DNA of 64,000 nucleotides from JAUWKC01 sp035527845 (GCA_035527845.1 DATKZT010000112.1:53122-117121), one strand, 5' to 3'. Positions 51,513 to 61,466 are shown, numbered from the stretch's first letter. The notes: generated by a model not told the origin, from the sequence alone. Made by a program: numbers and translations.

Positions 51513-53741
51513 TTGATCAGAAAATTGCGACAGTTTAATTCTAAAAACCAGTTACGGTGGGTGATATTGCTGCTGGCTGTAGCAGTGGTACTGCCCACGG
51601 TCTGTTTGCTTTGGTTTATAAGTCAGGCGGTAAAGAATGAGCGTCTCGCGGTCCGGCAGAAACTCATAAGCACCTATGAGCAGCAGTTGGACGAGCTGGC
51701 GCGGGAGTATGACGGGACCTGGTCCAGCCGCGTGAATCTGCTGGACAGGGAAGTCGAGCCGGCTCGCAATCCTGTTGAAGTGTTCAGCCTGGCCGTGGCG
51801 CGCGACAGGGACGCCAACAAGGCGTATATTTCTGACAGCGTCTTAATCTATGACGAGAGTGGAAATGTGCTCTATCCCATTGCGGCCGAAGATGAGGATT
51901 CCCCAGAAGAGTTAGCTAACGAGTTCAGGCAGGCCTGGGACAGCGAGTTTGTGGAAAAGGACTTTACCCGAGCCATAAGGCTGTATGACCAGGTCGCCGG
52001 GGCAACGAGGGATGCGTACGTCCGCTATTCGGCTCTGACGGGAAAGGTGCGCTGCCTGCGAAATTCTGGCGATATTAAGGGTGCTGCAAATCTTTGTCGG
52101 GATATCGCTTACGGGATGGATTCACGCAGTATCGACCCCGCATCGGCTCGCCTGATTGCCCGCGCAAGAATACTGCTTGTGAACCTCGACAAAGAAGGTG
52201 GGGCGGGGCCAAATCGGGCCAACCTTGAGAAGTTGATAAGTTCTGCGATCAATTACCGCCCCGCCGAGGCAGGATTTCTGCCAATGCCTTCAGGGACAAG
52301 GATATTCTCACTTCGCAGGGGGTTGGAGCTGGTCAAAGAAGGGCCCTGGACGGGTGAGTTCGAGGCGGAAGTATCCACAGCGCAAAATCTTCTGCGAGCA
52401 GAAGAAATGGCGGCGGCGGTTCTTGACCGCTTTCCAGCATCGGCCTTGTTGCCGGCCCTTTCGCAGGAGGATATCCACAGGCTAATGACTTCTCTGCGAC
52501 AGATGGTCGAGATTGCCGAACAGAGCGAATTAGCGGAAAGGATGGAGTTTGACCTGTCCAGAGCCAGGGAGCTGCTTTCAACCGCACAGCGAACCGAAGC
52601 ATTGCGCCAGACCCAACCGAGGGTGACGCTGTTTGATTCATGGGCCGAAAACACGGTGCGCAGGCTTCAACTGCCACACGAGGTATTTGCGATATATCAT
52701 AAAACCGGCGGAAAGCTTTATCTTATCTTGCAGGCGCGCCAGCAGGCCCTGAGCGAGCTTGAGGTTCGCGCCGGCAGGTTTCTGAATCTGGGCATCTGCT
52801 ACAGAATAATTGATGACGCCGGCAGGTATGTGTCGGGTATGGAAGCGACAGAGGAGCGCCCCTTTCTGGAAGCTTCGGTGGGAGAGTTTCTCCCCGATTG
52901 GCGAATCGAACTGTATTTCAAGGACGACGATGTTTTCAGAAAGGCGGCGAGCAGACAGGTCGCCTTCTATATCTGGACGGGGGCGTTGGTTATCGTGCTG
53001 ATTCTTGCGGCGGGCGGTTTTGCCGCACAGGTCGTCAGCCGACAGGTCAGACTCAACCGGCTCAAAAATGATTTCATCGCGACCGTCTCGCACGAGCTAA
53101 AGACGCCGTTGGCCTCCATGCGGGTGTTGGTCGATACGCTGCTGGAGGGCCATTACAGAAATCAGCAGCAGGCAACCGAGTATTTGGAGCTGGTCTCTCA
53201 CGAGAACGAAAGACTAAGCAGGCTGATTGATAACTTCCTGACGTTCTCGCGGATGGAGCGGAACAAGCAGACCTTCGATATGCTGCGCGTCAACCCTGTC
53301 ACAATCGCCCGCAAGGCCGCCGAGGCGGTAAGGACCAAGTTCGAACAGCACCAGTGCAAGTGTGATATGAGAATCGACGAGAATCTGCCGGACGTGCTGG
53401 CGGACGAGGATGCAATGGTGACAGCTCTCGTAAACCTGCTGGACAATGCGTGCAAGTATTCCAATGATGACAAGCAAATCAGGTTGAGAGTCCGTGCTGA
53501 AGAAGGGTCGGTTTATCTTTCTGTTACGGATAACGGGATAGGCCTGTCGCGCAGGGCGGCCAAGAAGATATTCAAGAGGTTTTACCAGGCGGACCGCAGC
53601 CTTTCCCGGCCCTCCGGAGGCTGCGGACTGGGACTGAGCATAGTAAAATTCGTGGTTGACGCCCACAAAGGGACAATATCCGTCGAGAGCAAACCCGACA
53701 AGGGAAGCACTTTTACGATTAAGCTTGCGGCTTTGAAGTAG
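51513..53741 (+). CDS. membrane histidine kinase with large periplasmic sensor
   Basis: This is a 742-residue sensor kinase. Two membrane segments (about 15-38 and 488-510) flank a periplasmic region of some 450 residues that includes a TPR-like helical part (SEFVEKDFTRAIRLYDQVAG). The cytoplasmic part has the HisKA box FIATVSHELKTPLASM with His527, then the ATPase domain: N box LVNLLDNACKYSND, G1 VTDNGIGLS, F box IFKRFYQADRS and G2 GCGLGLSIVKFVV. The only possible start in the right place is a TTG at 51513, five bases after the previous gene, with a poor ribosome site, so translation may depend on coupling to the giant gene. The response regulator follows by 6 bases. Confidence 0.92.
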   Translation: MIRKLRQFNSKNQLRWVILLLAVAVVLPTVCLLWFISQAVKNERLAVRQKLISTYEQQLDELAREYDGTWSSRVNLLDREVEPARNPVEVFSLAVARDRDANKAYISDSVLIYDESGNVLYPIAAEDEDSPEELANEFRQAWDSEFVEKDFTRAIRLYDQVAGATRDAYVRYSALTGKVRCLRNSGDIKGAANLCRDIAYGMDSRSIDPASARLIARARILLVNLDKEGGAGPNRANLEKLISSAINYRPAEAGFLPMPSGTRIFSLRRGLELVKEGPWTGEFEAEVSTAQNLLRAEEMAAAVLDRFPASALLPALSQEDIHRLMTSLRQMVEIAEQSELAERMEFDLSRARELLSTAQRTEALRQTQPRVTLFDSWAENTVRRLQLPHEVFAIYHKTGGKLYLILQARQQALSELEVRAGRFLNLGICYRIIDDAGRYVSGMEATEERPFLEASVGEFLPDWRIELYFKDDDVFRKAASRQVAFYIWTGALVIVLILAAGGFAAQVVSRQVRLNRLKNDFIATVSHELKTPLASMRVLVDTLLEGHYRNQQQATEYLELVSHENERLSRLIDNFLTFSRMERNKQTFDMLRVNPVTIARKAAEAVRTKFEQHQCKCDMRIDENLPDVLADEDAMVTALVNLLDNACKYSNDDKQIRLRVRAEEGSVYLSVTDNGIGLSRRAAKKIFKRFYQADRSLSRPSGGCGLGLSIVKFVVDAHKGTISVESKPDKGSTFTIKLAALK

Positions 53742-53747
53742 GGTAAC

Positions 53748-54428
53748 ATGGAAACTGTTCTGATAGTTGAAGACGACCCCGCGATGCTGCGGGGCCTGAA
53801 GGACAACTTCGAGTTCAAAGGCTACAAGGTGATAACGGCCGCCGACGGCGAGGCCGGTCTGAATGCGGCCCTGAACAGCAAGCCGGATTTGATTATTCTT
53901 GATATCATGCTGCCGAAGATAAACGGCTATGAAATATGCAGGTTAATCCGCGAGCAGAAACTTGACATGCCTATCATTATGCTGACTGCCAAGGGCGAGG
54001 AGTCGGACGTCGTCCTCGGTCTTAATCTGGGGGCCGACGATTATGTCACCAAGCCCTTCAGCATAAAGGAGCTGCTGGCCCGCTCGGGGGCGTTTCTGCG
54101 CAGGAAAAGACAAACGGAAAACGACGTGTATCAATTCGCCGATTATCGGCTCGACATCGCCGCCAGAAAGCTGACCCGCGCCAGCGACGAGATCAAGCTT
54201 TCGCCCAAGGAATTCAGGCTGCTCGAGCTTTTCGTCAAGCGGCCGGGGCGGGCGCTTACGCGGGATGAAATACTAAACAGGGTGTGGGGCTATGACTGCT
54301 TTGTGGGGCCGCGGAGCATCGACCGGTTCGTCACCACGCTGCGGAACAAGATTGAGCCGGACCCGCACAGTCCGACGTTCATACACACGATAAGGGAAAT
54401 CGGCTACAAGTTCGAGCTACCAGAGTAA
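53748..54428 (+). CDS. OmpR/PhoB-family response regulator
   Basis: This is a 226-residue protein. Receiver domain with the acidic pair in VEDDP, phospho-acceptor Asp52 in LIILDIMLPK, Thr in MLTAKGE and Lys in VTKPFS. The C-terminal winged-helix DNA-binding domain includes LSPKEFRLLELFVKRPGRAL and GPRSIDRFVTTLRNKIEPDP. AGGG precedes the ATG by 6 bases. It is the partner of the histidine kinase just upstream. It ends 12 bases from the convergent hisA gene. Confidence 0.95.
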   Translation: METVLIVEDDPAMLRGLKDNFEFKGYKVITAADGEAGLNAALNSKPDLIILDIMLPKINGYEICRLIREQKLDMPIIMLTAKGEESDVVLGLNLGADDYVTKPFSIKELLARSGAFLRRKRQTENDVYQFADYRLDIAARKLTRASDEIKLSPKEFRLLELFVKRPGRALTRDEILNRVWGYDCFVGPRSIDRFVTTLRNKIEPDPHSPTFIHTIREIGYKFELPE

Positions 54429-54440
54429 GGCGTCTGCTTT

Positions 54441-55154
54441 TCAGCTCACAGCGCCAATCGCTTCGGCAAGGTCGAGTGTACCCTCATACAGACTTCTGCC
54501 CACCACGACTGCCTCGACCCCCAATTCGGCCAGCTTCATTATGTCGTTGATGTCTTTGACGCCTCCCGATGCGATAACGGGTATATCAACAGCCTCCGTG
54601 AGTTCTTTCGTTCTTTTGAGGTTCGGCCCGCTCAGCATACCGTCCTTGGTTATGTCCGTGTAGATTATGGCGGCCAAAGGAAGCTTCGCCGCCTCGCAGG
54701 CAAACTCCAGCAAAAGTTTGTGGCTGTCCTGCGTCCAGCCGTGCGTAGCCACCGTCGAGCCTCGCGCATCCAGACCGAGCACTATTCTGCCGGGGAATTT
54801 CTCGGCCATCCGGCTGAACCACTCGAAGTCATTTACCGCCTTGGTGCCGATTATCACCCTTTCGACTCCCAGCGCGAGCATCTGACTGATTGAATCCTCT
54901 TCTCTGATTCCCCCGCCCAGCTCGATTTTCAACAGGTTCATCGTGGCGATCGCTTTGATTGCTTCGGTATTGACCGGCTTGCCCACCTTGGCCCCTTCCA
55001 GATCAACTATATGCAGCCACTTGGCGCCGGCCGAGGCGAACTGACCGGCCTTTTTTACCGGGTCGTCCTCGTAGGCTATCTCCCGGTGATAGTCGCCCTG
55101 GATAAGCCGGACGCATCTGCCCCTTATCAGGTCAATTGCCGGTATTATGTACAT
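54441..55154 (-). CDS. hisA: phosphoribosylformimino-5-aminoimidazole carboxamide ribotide isomerase
   Basis: This is a 237-residue TIM-barrel enzyme of histidine biosynthesis that isomerises ProFAR to PRFAR. Catalytic Asp8 lies in MYIIPAIDLIRGRCVRLIQG; the second catalytic Asp is in VLGLDARGS; phosphate-binding loops are ELGGGIRE and VIASGGVKD, and IIYTDITKDGMLSGPN is typical of HisA. GAGG lies before the ATG. No other his genes are adjacent, so the pathway genes are scattered. The 287 bases upstream to 55441 hold no supported gene. Confidence 0.96.
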   Translation of the reverse strand: MYIIPAIDLIRGRCVRLIQGDYHREIAYEDDPVKKAGQFASAGAKWLHIVDLEGAKVGKPVNTEAIKAIATMNLLKIELGGGIREEDSISQMLALGVERVIIGTKAVNDFEWFSRMAEKFPGRIVLGLDARGSTVATHGWTQDSHKLLLEFACEAAKLPLAAIIYTDITKDGMLSGPNLKRTKELTEAVDIPVIASGGVKDINDIMKLAELGVEAVVVGRSLYEGTLDLAEAIGAVS

Positions 55155-55441
55155 TTTTAGACCTCAAAAATCTCCTGCTTCGATTCGAGGGATTTTAGAT
55201 GAACGCTCTTGCCTTTTCAACAACTTCTCGCCGAATAATTAATTTATCGGCAAAAATCCTGCAGCTTCTCAGCCGTGACCCTGCGCCAACCGAAGCCCTG
55301 CGCCCTGCCGCATCCCAATCAGTTCAGCCCCTCTTGTACGATGCGCAAGCCGCTCGTGATGAGAAAGGAAAAAACTCAGCGCAAAGCCCCCGAAGATTGT
55401 GGCTTGGCACAATTTCCCCGTTGGATACGCGACGCCGGCTC

Positions 55442-57292
55442 CTATTCGCCAATCCTCTTTTTCCATTTGGGGTACTCGGCCAGAACCTTTTCACCGTCCC
55501 GTCGGAACCAGCTATAGCCGGAAAGACGTTCCTTTTCAACCTCCTGGATGCTGTATCTTATTACGCCGTCGTACCCTCCGAAGATCGGTCGGCCCGTCGC
55601 AGGCTCATAGAAACGCGCCCAAAGCGTCGGGGCATTGGCATCCTTAATCATTTCGACGCCATCTGCCGTCCGTTCGAAACGGATGCCTGTTATCTTGTTG
55701 CCCTCATACCACGCCACGGCGTCCTCGACCGCCCCAATGACCCTCTTCGACGGACTCTTTATGCTCATCAAAAACAATACTATGCCGGCGCTTTCCCCGC
55801 CGCTGATTGACGCCGGCTCGTAGCTGCGCCCGTGCCGCGGTTCGAGCGTCTTCGGGTCGTGCTGCTGGCTCCAGGCCGTCCGCCGGCCATTCACCACGAC
55901 CTGACAGTTCAGGATGCAATCAAGCCCTTTTTCATAAGCCTCTTTGACCTTCTTGCGCCGCTTCGGGTCCACCAGATCAGACTGCGGCTTCTCACTAATG
56001 CTCCGCAGCAGTTCCATAACGCCGATCATCGCGTTGTCGTTGAAAGTTATAAAGTCACCGTAGTCGCCGCACAGAGGATAGCGCTGCGGCCAGCCGCCGT
56101 TGGCATATTGCGCTTCCAGCAGCCAGTCCAGACCACGAATGAAGGAGTCTTTGAACCGCTTCTTGCCCGTGGCATGATAGAGCTTCGCAAGGAAATTCAT
56201 CTGGCTGTAAGTCGTGCCGTTGTCGATGGAGCTGTCCCAGTTCTTCGTGAATTTTTCGCCCTGATAACCGTGCGCCTCCATGCGCATGTTCTTAGGCCAG
56301 GCCCCGCTCTCTGACTGGTAGGAAATCATGTTGTCGCCGATGCGCTCGGCCATCCAGCTCTTGAACCATTCGTCGGAATATTTTTCGTATGGTAACCAGA
56401 CGATTCGCATGCCGTTAAAGGTATAGCCGCGGTTCGCGCTGTACCCGCAGCGCACCGCCGACCGGCATTTCCGTGCGTGGTATCCCCACCCGCCGCCGCG
56501 CAGCACCCGCGGCGCTCCGGCCCACGTCTGCCAATAGCTGCCGTCGGAAGGCGCGCCGACATAATTCGGATGGTACTGGTCAAGGCACCACTCCCAAACG
56601 TTGCCGTGCATATCATAAAGCCCGAAGGCATTCGGCTTTAGCTGCCCCACTTCAATCGTCCCGAAGTCCGGGTCTTTCGGGTCGTCCTGGCTTCCGCAAT
56701 ACCGCATATAGGCTGAGCGCCGCCTCCCCGAATCGCCGGCGGTGCAATTCTCGCAGGAGTCGCCGCAGTCGAGTGAGTCGCCGAAATAGAAACGCGTTTT
56801 CGTTCCGGCGCGGCAGGCATACTCCCATTCGGCCTCGCTCGGCAGACGGAATGTCCCGGGCAGGTCGAGCTGATTGAGCTTGCCGATAAATTCCTGACAC
56901 TGGTCCCATGAAATATGGGATACAGGGTAGTTGTCGCCGACGCCGTACCTCCGGGCCGGATTGGTCGGCATCACCGCTTTCCATTGGGCCTGAGTGACCT
57001 CGTATTTGCCCATATAGAAATCGTAGTTGATATTGACCTTGTGGACCAGCCCTTCATCGTCAAAACGGCCGCGCTCGCTCGCGGGTGACCCCATCCGGAA
57101 ACTCCCTGCCGGGATCCGCACCAGCTCCAGCTTCACATCGCCCGGCAGCGTGAGGGTGACCGTCTTTTCGGCCGGGGATTCCGCCGCCGCCGCGACCGAT
57201 GCTGCCGACACAGAAATGCACAGCACAAACACAAATACCGCCCCGTAACACAAATATGACTTGATTCTTCTTCTTAACATTGGATGCGTCAT
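55442..57292 (-). CDS. FGE-sulfatase-type domain fused to PL10 pectate lyase
   Basis: This is a 616-residue exported protein with a signal sequence (about 10-35). Residues about 45-305 are a formylglycine-generating-enzyme-like (SUMF1) domain: VRIPAGSFRMGSPASERGRF, YEVTQAQWKAVM, FRLPSEAEWEYACRAGTKTR, VWEWCLDQYHPNYVG. Residues about 308-616 are a pectate lyase of family PL10: YQSESGAWPKNMRM, NGGWPQRYPLCGDYGDFITF NDNAM, and WSQQHDPKTLEPRHGRSYEP. In such proteins the SUMF1-like domain is often a binding or scaffold module, not a true oxidase. Start could be the ATG at 57292 or 57280. It belongs to a cluster with a transporter, a sialidase-like protein and an aldolase, all minus strand. Confidence 0.88.
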   Translation of the reverse strand: MTHPMLRRRIKSYLCYGAVFVFVLCISVSAASVAAAAESPAEKTVTLTLPGDVKLELVRIPAGSFRMGSPASERGRFDDEGLVHKVNINYDFYMGKYEVTQAQWKAVMPTNPARRYGVGDNYPVSHISWDQCQEFIGKLNQLDLPGTFRLPSEAEWEYACRAGTKTRFYFGDSLDCGDSCENCTAGDSGRRRSAYMRYCGSQDDPKDPDFGTIEVGQLKPNAFGLYDMHGNVWEWCLDQYHPNYVGAPSDGSYWQTWAGAPRVLRGGGWGYHARKCRSAVRCGYSANRGYTFNGMRIVWLPYEKYSDEWFKSWMAERIGDNMISYQSESGAWPKNMRMEAHGYQGEKFTKNWDSSIDNGTTYSQMNFLAKLYHATGKKRFKDSFIRGLDWLLEAQYANGGWPQRYPLCGDYGDFITFNDNAMIGVMELLRSISEKPQSDLVDPKRRKKVKEAYEKGLDCILNCQVVVNGRRTAWSQQHDPKTLEPRHGRSYEPASISGGESAGIVLFLMSIKSPSKRVIGAVEDAVAWYEGNKITGIRFERTADGVEMIKDANAPTLWARFYEPATGRPIFGGYDGVIRYSIQEVEKERLSGYSWFRRDGEKVLAEYPKWKKRIGE

Positions 57293-57408
57293 CCTTATTT
57301 AAACATTAAAGCGGTTCACCCACAGTCTATTCGAAACCTGCATCGACTGCAACATGGTGACATCCGCTCTCTAGTGCGGCACAAGTGCGGCAGTGAGATT
57401 CATCCCGA

Positions 57409-58983
57409 CTAAGCATCCGTGCGCTCGGAAGCGTCCTTACTATAAATGGTCAGCCCCTCTTCGGCTTCATGGCCGGGGGTCAGGATCAAGCTGGCCAGGT
57501 AGCCCGCCGCAAATACCACTACATTGCCGAGAAGCCCCAGCCACAGGATATTGATCGTAAACCGCGGCAGCCAGGGGAGCGTTGACGGGCTCAGGTACTT
57601 GGGATTGTTGGTTATGGTTGCCCACGCGATGAAAATAACGCCGATCAGCAGCCCAACGTAAAGGCCTCTTTTGCTGCACCGCCTGGTCAGCAGTCCGAGA
57701 AGGAACATACCAATCATGCCGCCGCCCATAATGGAGCTGAATTCGAAAAAGGTCTCCACCATCGATTTGACCCTTCTCAGCACTATGGCCAGAAAAATCG
57801 CGCCAATCCCGGCGACAATCACACTTAATCGGGAGAACAACAACCGGCGTCTGTCGCTGGGCGACTTGGCCAGTTTCTCATAGAAATCGTCCGCCAAAAC
57901 CGATGCGAGACTGTTGAGGTCCGATGAAAGCGTGGACATTGCGGCGGCGAATACGCCCGCTAAAATCAGGCCGGTGACGCCAGCCGGAATCTGATGGCCG
58001 ATGAAATATGCAAACACCTGGTCGGGCTTCTCGCGTACCGCCGCCGGCAGCAGCCCCGGCTCGACCTTGTAGTACACCCACAGCAATACCCCGATGAACA
58101 TGAAGACGACCCAGACGATGCCCAAAAGAATGACCGAAACCCACAGAGACCGCGACGCCTGTTTGGTTGAAGGCGCCAGCAGGTACCGCTGCACTACGGT
58201 CTGGTCGGTCGCGTACCTTGCCAGATAGTGCGTGAAGCCGAAACACAAAAGCATCCAGACAGATACCCTGTTCCAGTCGAAGTCGAAATTGGCCAGCTTG
58301 AATTTGCCCGCATCGTAGGCGGTCGCAAGCATGTCCGACGGGCCCAACTTGCTCGAAAACAGCAGGAACAAAAGGCCGATTGCGCCGCCGCCCAGCAGAA
58401 GGAACCCCTGTATGACGTGGGTCCAGACGACGCCTTCGATGCCGCCGAAGAAGGTATAGAAGATGGTGACTATGCCCACGATAATAATCAGGTATGTCAG
58501 ATAACTCTCGCCCCAGCCGGTCGCCCCCTCGATAGCCAGGCACAGCAGAAACAGAACCATGCCCATCTTGAAGAAGTGCCCGGAAATGAAAACAATGTTT
58601 CCATAAAAGCGGGCAATCAAACCGAACCGCCGCTCCAGATACTCATAAGCGCTGAGCCTTATCCTCTGTCGGAACACCGGAATGATGAAAAAAACCGCTA
58701 TGAGCACCGTAAGTGGAATAGGCGCTATGGTTAAAAGATACTGCATGTCGTCTTTGAACGATTTTCCCGGCAGGGCCAGAAAAGCCCAGCTTGAGATGAT
58801 GGTGGCGAAAATCGACATGCCGACGGCCCAGCCGGGCAGCCTGCGATTGCCGAGGAAGAAACGCTGGGAGCTTGTTTGTCGCTTGCTGAAATATGAGCCG
58901 AGCCAGATGGTAAAAACGAAGTAAGCGCCGATTATCGCCCAGTCAATGATCTTCAGTGCGCTCTGCGAATCAGGCTGTGGCAC
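57409..58983 (-). CDS. sodium:solute symporter (SSS family)
   Basis: This is a 524-residue polytopic membrane protein with 13 or so helices. Family signatures: DWAIIGAYFVFTIWLGSYFS at the start, FFLGNRRLPGWAVGMSIFAT, and GLILAGVFAAAMSTLSSDLN with the Na2-site serine/threonine residues. It moves a sugar, organic acid or similar solute with sodium. Start is a GTG with AGGAG 8 bases upstream. Position between the pectate lyase and sialidase-like genes suggests that it takes up a product of these enzymes (uronate or sialic-acid-like sugar); this is inferred. Confidence 0.92.
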   Translation of the reverse strand: MPQPDSQSALKIIDWAIIGAYFVFTIWLGSYFSKRQTSSQRFFLGNRRLPGWAVGMSIFATIISSWAFLALPGKSFKDDMQYLLTIAPIPLTVLIAVFFIIPVFRQRIRLSAYEYLERRFGLIARFYGNIVFISGHFFKMGMVLFLLCLAIEGATGWGESYLTYLIIIVGIVTIFYTFFGGIEGVVWTHVIQGFLLLGGGAIGLLFLLFSSKLGPSDMLATAYDAGKFKLANFDFDWNRVSVWMLLCFGFTHYLARYATDQTVVQRYLLAPSTKQASRSLWVSVILLGIVWVVFMFIGVLLWVYYKVEPGLLPAAVREKPDQVFAYFIGHQIPAGVTGLILAGVFAAAMSTLSSDLNSLASVLADDFYEKLAKSPSDRRRLLFSRLSVIVAGIGAIFLAIVLRRVKSMVETFFEFSSIMGGGMIGMFLLGLLTRRCSKRGLYVGLLIGVIFIAWATITNNPKYLSPSTLPWLPRFTINILWLGLLGNVVVFAAGYLASLILTPGHEAEEGLTIYSKDASERTDA

Positions 58984-59042
58984 CAGTCCGTCTCCTGCAT
59001 TGCCTCAGTTCGGGCCGCGGCTTTCGGCCGGGGACTTGCTTT

Positions 59043-60113
59043 TCATTTCGGCCATTCTCCATCGACCATGTCCCGCTCGACAAGTTTCGCCGGGTCTATC
59101 ACGACGTGCTTTACCTTCTGACGCTTCCACGTATAGGTGGTGTGAACTTTTCCATCAGACGTCTGGATGACCGCCGGATATGAATATTCTCCGGGCTCAT
59201 TTTCCAGCACCAGCGCCGCCTTCCAGACTTTGCCGTCTTCGGATACCGCCACATTGAGCGGTGAACGCCCGTCGGTCGTGTGATTATAGACGACCAACTG
59301 TCTGCCGTCAGAAAGTGTCACCGCGTCGATGCCCGAGTTGGGATTCGCAAGTGCCGTTGCCGTCATCGCGCTCCACGTCCTGCCCCCGTCGCTCGACCAG
59401 CTCTGCGTAATCCGTCTCTGCCTGCTGCGACAAAGCGCCTGGATACGCCCGTCGGAATAGGTCAGAAGCGTCGGCTGGATGGCGCCGAATTCCTTGCCGT
59501 CATTAATGGGCGGGATGAACTCCCAGGTCCTTCCCAAATCTTTGCTGCGCTCGAAGTGCACGCGCCAGCCTTTGTCCTCGGTGCTCGAGCCGCACAGCAG
59601 AACGCCGTCGTCCAGCTCAATGGGCTTATTCTTCACAGGGCCAAGGATGTCTTCCGGAAGACGCCATCCCATCTCAGAGACCCTGCCGCTTGGCCCGACA
59701 ACCCTCAGCATCCCCCACCAGTTGTCCGGACTGGGACCGACCTTGTAGAAAAGAAGCAGCGGCCCGGTCTTCGGCTGAAACAGAACCGGGTTCCAGCACG
59801 GATAACGCTTCTTGTCGTGCTGGACGCCGTCGGCGACCTCCTTCGGCTCAGACCACTTCTCGCCCTCGCTGGTGGACAGCCAGATGCCGACGTCCGCATT
59901 TGACTCGGCCGTCCCGCCGAACCATGCCCCCACCAATGTTCCTCTGCTCTCGGCTATGGTCGAGGCGTGACACTGTTTGAAAGGCGCTTTGTCGAAAATG
60001 AACTCCATCTTCACCACTCCGGGCTGCTCCGAAAGATCGGCCGCGCCCGTCACTGCTCCCGCGACCATAATCATTATTGTTGCCGCCGGAAAGATGCCTT
60101 TGTTCTTGAACAT
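59043..60113 (-). CDS. sialidase-like BNR-repeat exoenzyme
   Basis: This is a 356-residue secreted protein with a signal peptide (FPAATIMIMVAGAVTGA). It has a six-bladed propeller pattern of the sialidase superfamily: CHASTIAESRGTLVGAWFGG (first blade, arginine/aspartate region), Asp-boxes SKDLGRTW and SSDGGRTW, and SYPAVIQTSDGKVHTTYTWK near the end. The family includes GH33 sialidases and many relatives of other or unknown specificity. It lies 34 bases downstream of the aldolase gene. Whether it acts on sialic acid is not certain. Confidence 0.82.
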   Translation of the reverse strand: MFKNKGIFPAATIMIMVAGAVTGAADLSEQPGVVKMEFIFDKAPFKQCHASTIAESRGTLVGAWFGGTAESNADVGIWLSTSEGEKWSEPKEVADGVQHDKKRYPCWNPVLFQPKTGPLLLFYKVGPSPDNWWGMLRVVGPSGRVSEMGWRLPEDILGPVKNKPIELDDGVLLCGSSTEDKGWRVHFERSKDLGRTWEFIPPINDGKEFGAIQPTLLTYSDGRIQALCRSRQRRITQSWSSDGGRTWSAMTATALANPNSGIDAVTLSDGRQLVVYNHTTDGRSPLNVAVSEDGKVWKAALVLENEPGEYSYPAVIQTSDGKVHTTYTWKRQKVKHVVIDPAKLVERDMVDGEWPK

Positions 60114-60147
60114 ATCATACCCTTTCTCTTGATTGTCACCATACCTT

Positions 60148-61098
60148 TTATCTTACCGGTTTTAGCCCGATGTCACGCAGTCCCTTGCGGATTCCGTCAA
60201 TCTGCTGCGCCGAGAGCGGACGAAGCGGCCGGCGAAACATCGGACTGGAGAATTCACCCAGCAGCCATTTGGCAACCTTCATTCGCTGATGAGCGCCGCA
60301 GCCCGGCTCGCCGAAGTTGTATATCAGCCTGGCTAAAGGTGCCACCATTTTCTGGGCTTCCTTGGCCGCCTTCAAGTCACCGTCCAGACATGCGTGAACG
60401 AGGTTCACCATCAGTTCCGGCGCGAAGCCCGCAAAGCCGATTAGCGCCCCATCCCCCGCTTCCAACAGTGTAGGCAGCAAATACTCGTCGTGACAGGTGA
60501 TAATCGAAAGCTCGGGCCTCGCCGACTTGAGCTGCTCGTAATCCCACAGCCAGCGCGCCATATCGCGCGTCCCCATCTTGATGCAGACAACGTGCGGAAT
60601 CTTGATCATCTCCAGCATCTCCGCCAGCGTATAGCCCGCCTTTGTCCAGGCAGGATACTGATGCACAATAATGTCGATATCCGCGCCCTCGGCCACGTCC
60701 TCGAAGAACCCGACCGCCGTCTGGCTTGACCGCCCGAACCGCAGCCAGTTGTGCGGCGGCATCAGCAGTATCGCATCCGCCCCCGCCTCTTTGGCCGCAA
60801 GGGCATCGTCGATGGCCTCCAGACTGCCCTCGGCGCAAACGCCGGAAATTGTCTTCAAGGCCCTGCCGCTTTTCTTTATCTCTTCCGAGAAGATTTGTGT
60901 AACCTCCGCACGTTCTCGCGGACGCAGCGACATAATCTCGCCCGTATGCCCGTTGCAGACAAGACCTTTGAGCCCGTCCACCGCACACAGGTCGCTAACG
61001 TAGCTTCGCAGACCCTCTTCGTCGATGCTCTCGTCATCGCAGAACGCACACAAAGTCGCAGGAAACACCCCCATCCACGGATGCTGCTTGTAGTCCAT
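60148..61098 (-). CDS. dihydrodipicolinate synthase / N-acetylneuraminate lyase family aldolase
   Basis: This is a protein of about 316 residues. TIM-barrel class I aldolase with N-terminal MGVFPATLCAFCDDESIDEE, VCNGHTGEIMSLRPRERAEV (substrate carboxylate loop), Tyr in IIVHQYPAW and Schiff-base Lys in VVCIKMGTRD. Members act in lysine synthesis, sialic-acid cleavage or keto-deoxy-sugar-acid catabolism. Gene context (sialidase-like enzyme, pectate lyase, SSS transporter) favours a catabolic role. Start at 61098 has AAGGGT 6 bases upstream. It is the first gene of the cluster. Confidence 0.88.
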   Translation of the reverse strand: MDYKQHPWMGVFPATLCAFCDDESIDEEGLRSYVSDLCAVDGLKGLVCNGHTGEIMSLRPRERAEVTQIFSEEIKKSGRALKTISGVCAEGSLEAIDDALAAKEAGADAILLMPPHNWLRFGRSSQTAVGFFEDVAEGADIDIIVHQYPAWTKAGYTLAEMLEMIKIPHVVCIKMGTRDMARWLWDYEQLKSARPELSIITCHDEYLLPTLLEAGDGALIGFAGFAPELMVNLVHACLDGDLKAAKEAQKMVAPLARLIYNFGEPGCGAHQRMKVAKWLLGEFSSPMFRRPLRPLSAQQIDGIRKGLRDIGLKPVR

Positions 61099-61466
61099 TG
61101 GTTTACCCTTCATTATCGTTCGATGATAAGCTGTGCAGCAAATTGCTTACCCCAGCAGACGGACCCTATCCTATGAATGCGCCGATTCGCTGTCAAGTGG
61201 AAACTCCAGGCACAGCGCAGCATCGCAACGACGGCCGCTTTCTTTCTGCCTGGGCTGCAAACGCATGGGTCCTGCGCCGCCGGGGGGATGGTCCGGCGGC
61301 GCACGGCGTTTCCGGGGTCAAGAATCTTGCGGTTAACGAATGTGATTTCGATTCATCGGCTGATTACCATGCCCGATAGCCTGCCGAACCCAGCCTGATA
61401 CCATCATGGCAACTCCGTCCTGTGACCGGCAAAACCAACCGGACCGCAATTAGCACCACTATGACA
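61099..61466. other. intergenic region
   Basis: About 370 bases between two same-strand genes. No supported gene, promoter consensus or strong hairpin was seen; it should contain the promoter of the carbohydrate cluster. Confidence 0.5.
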
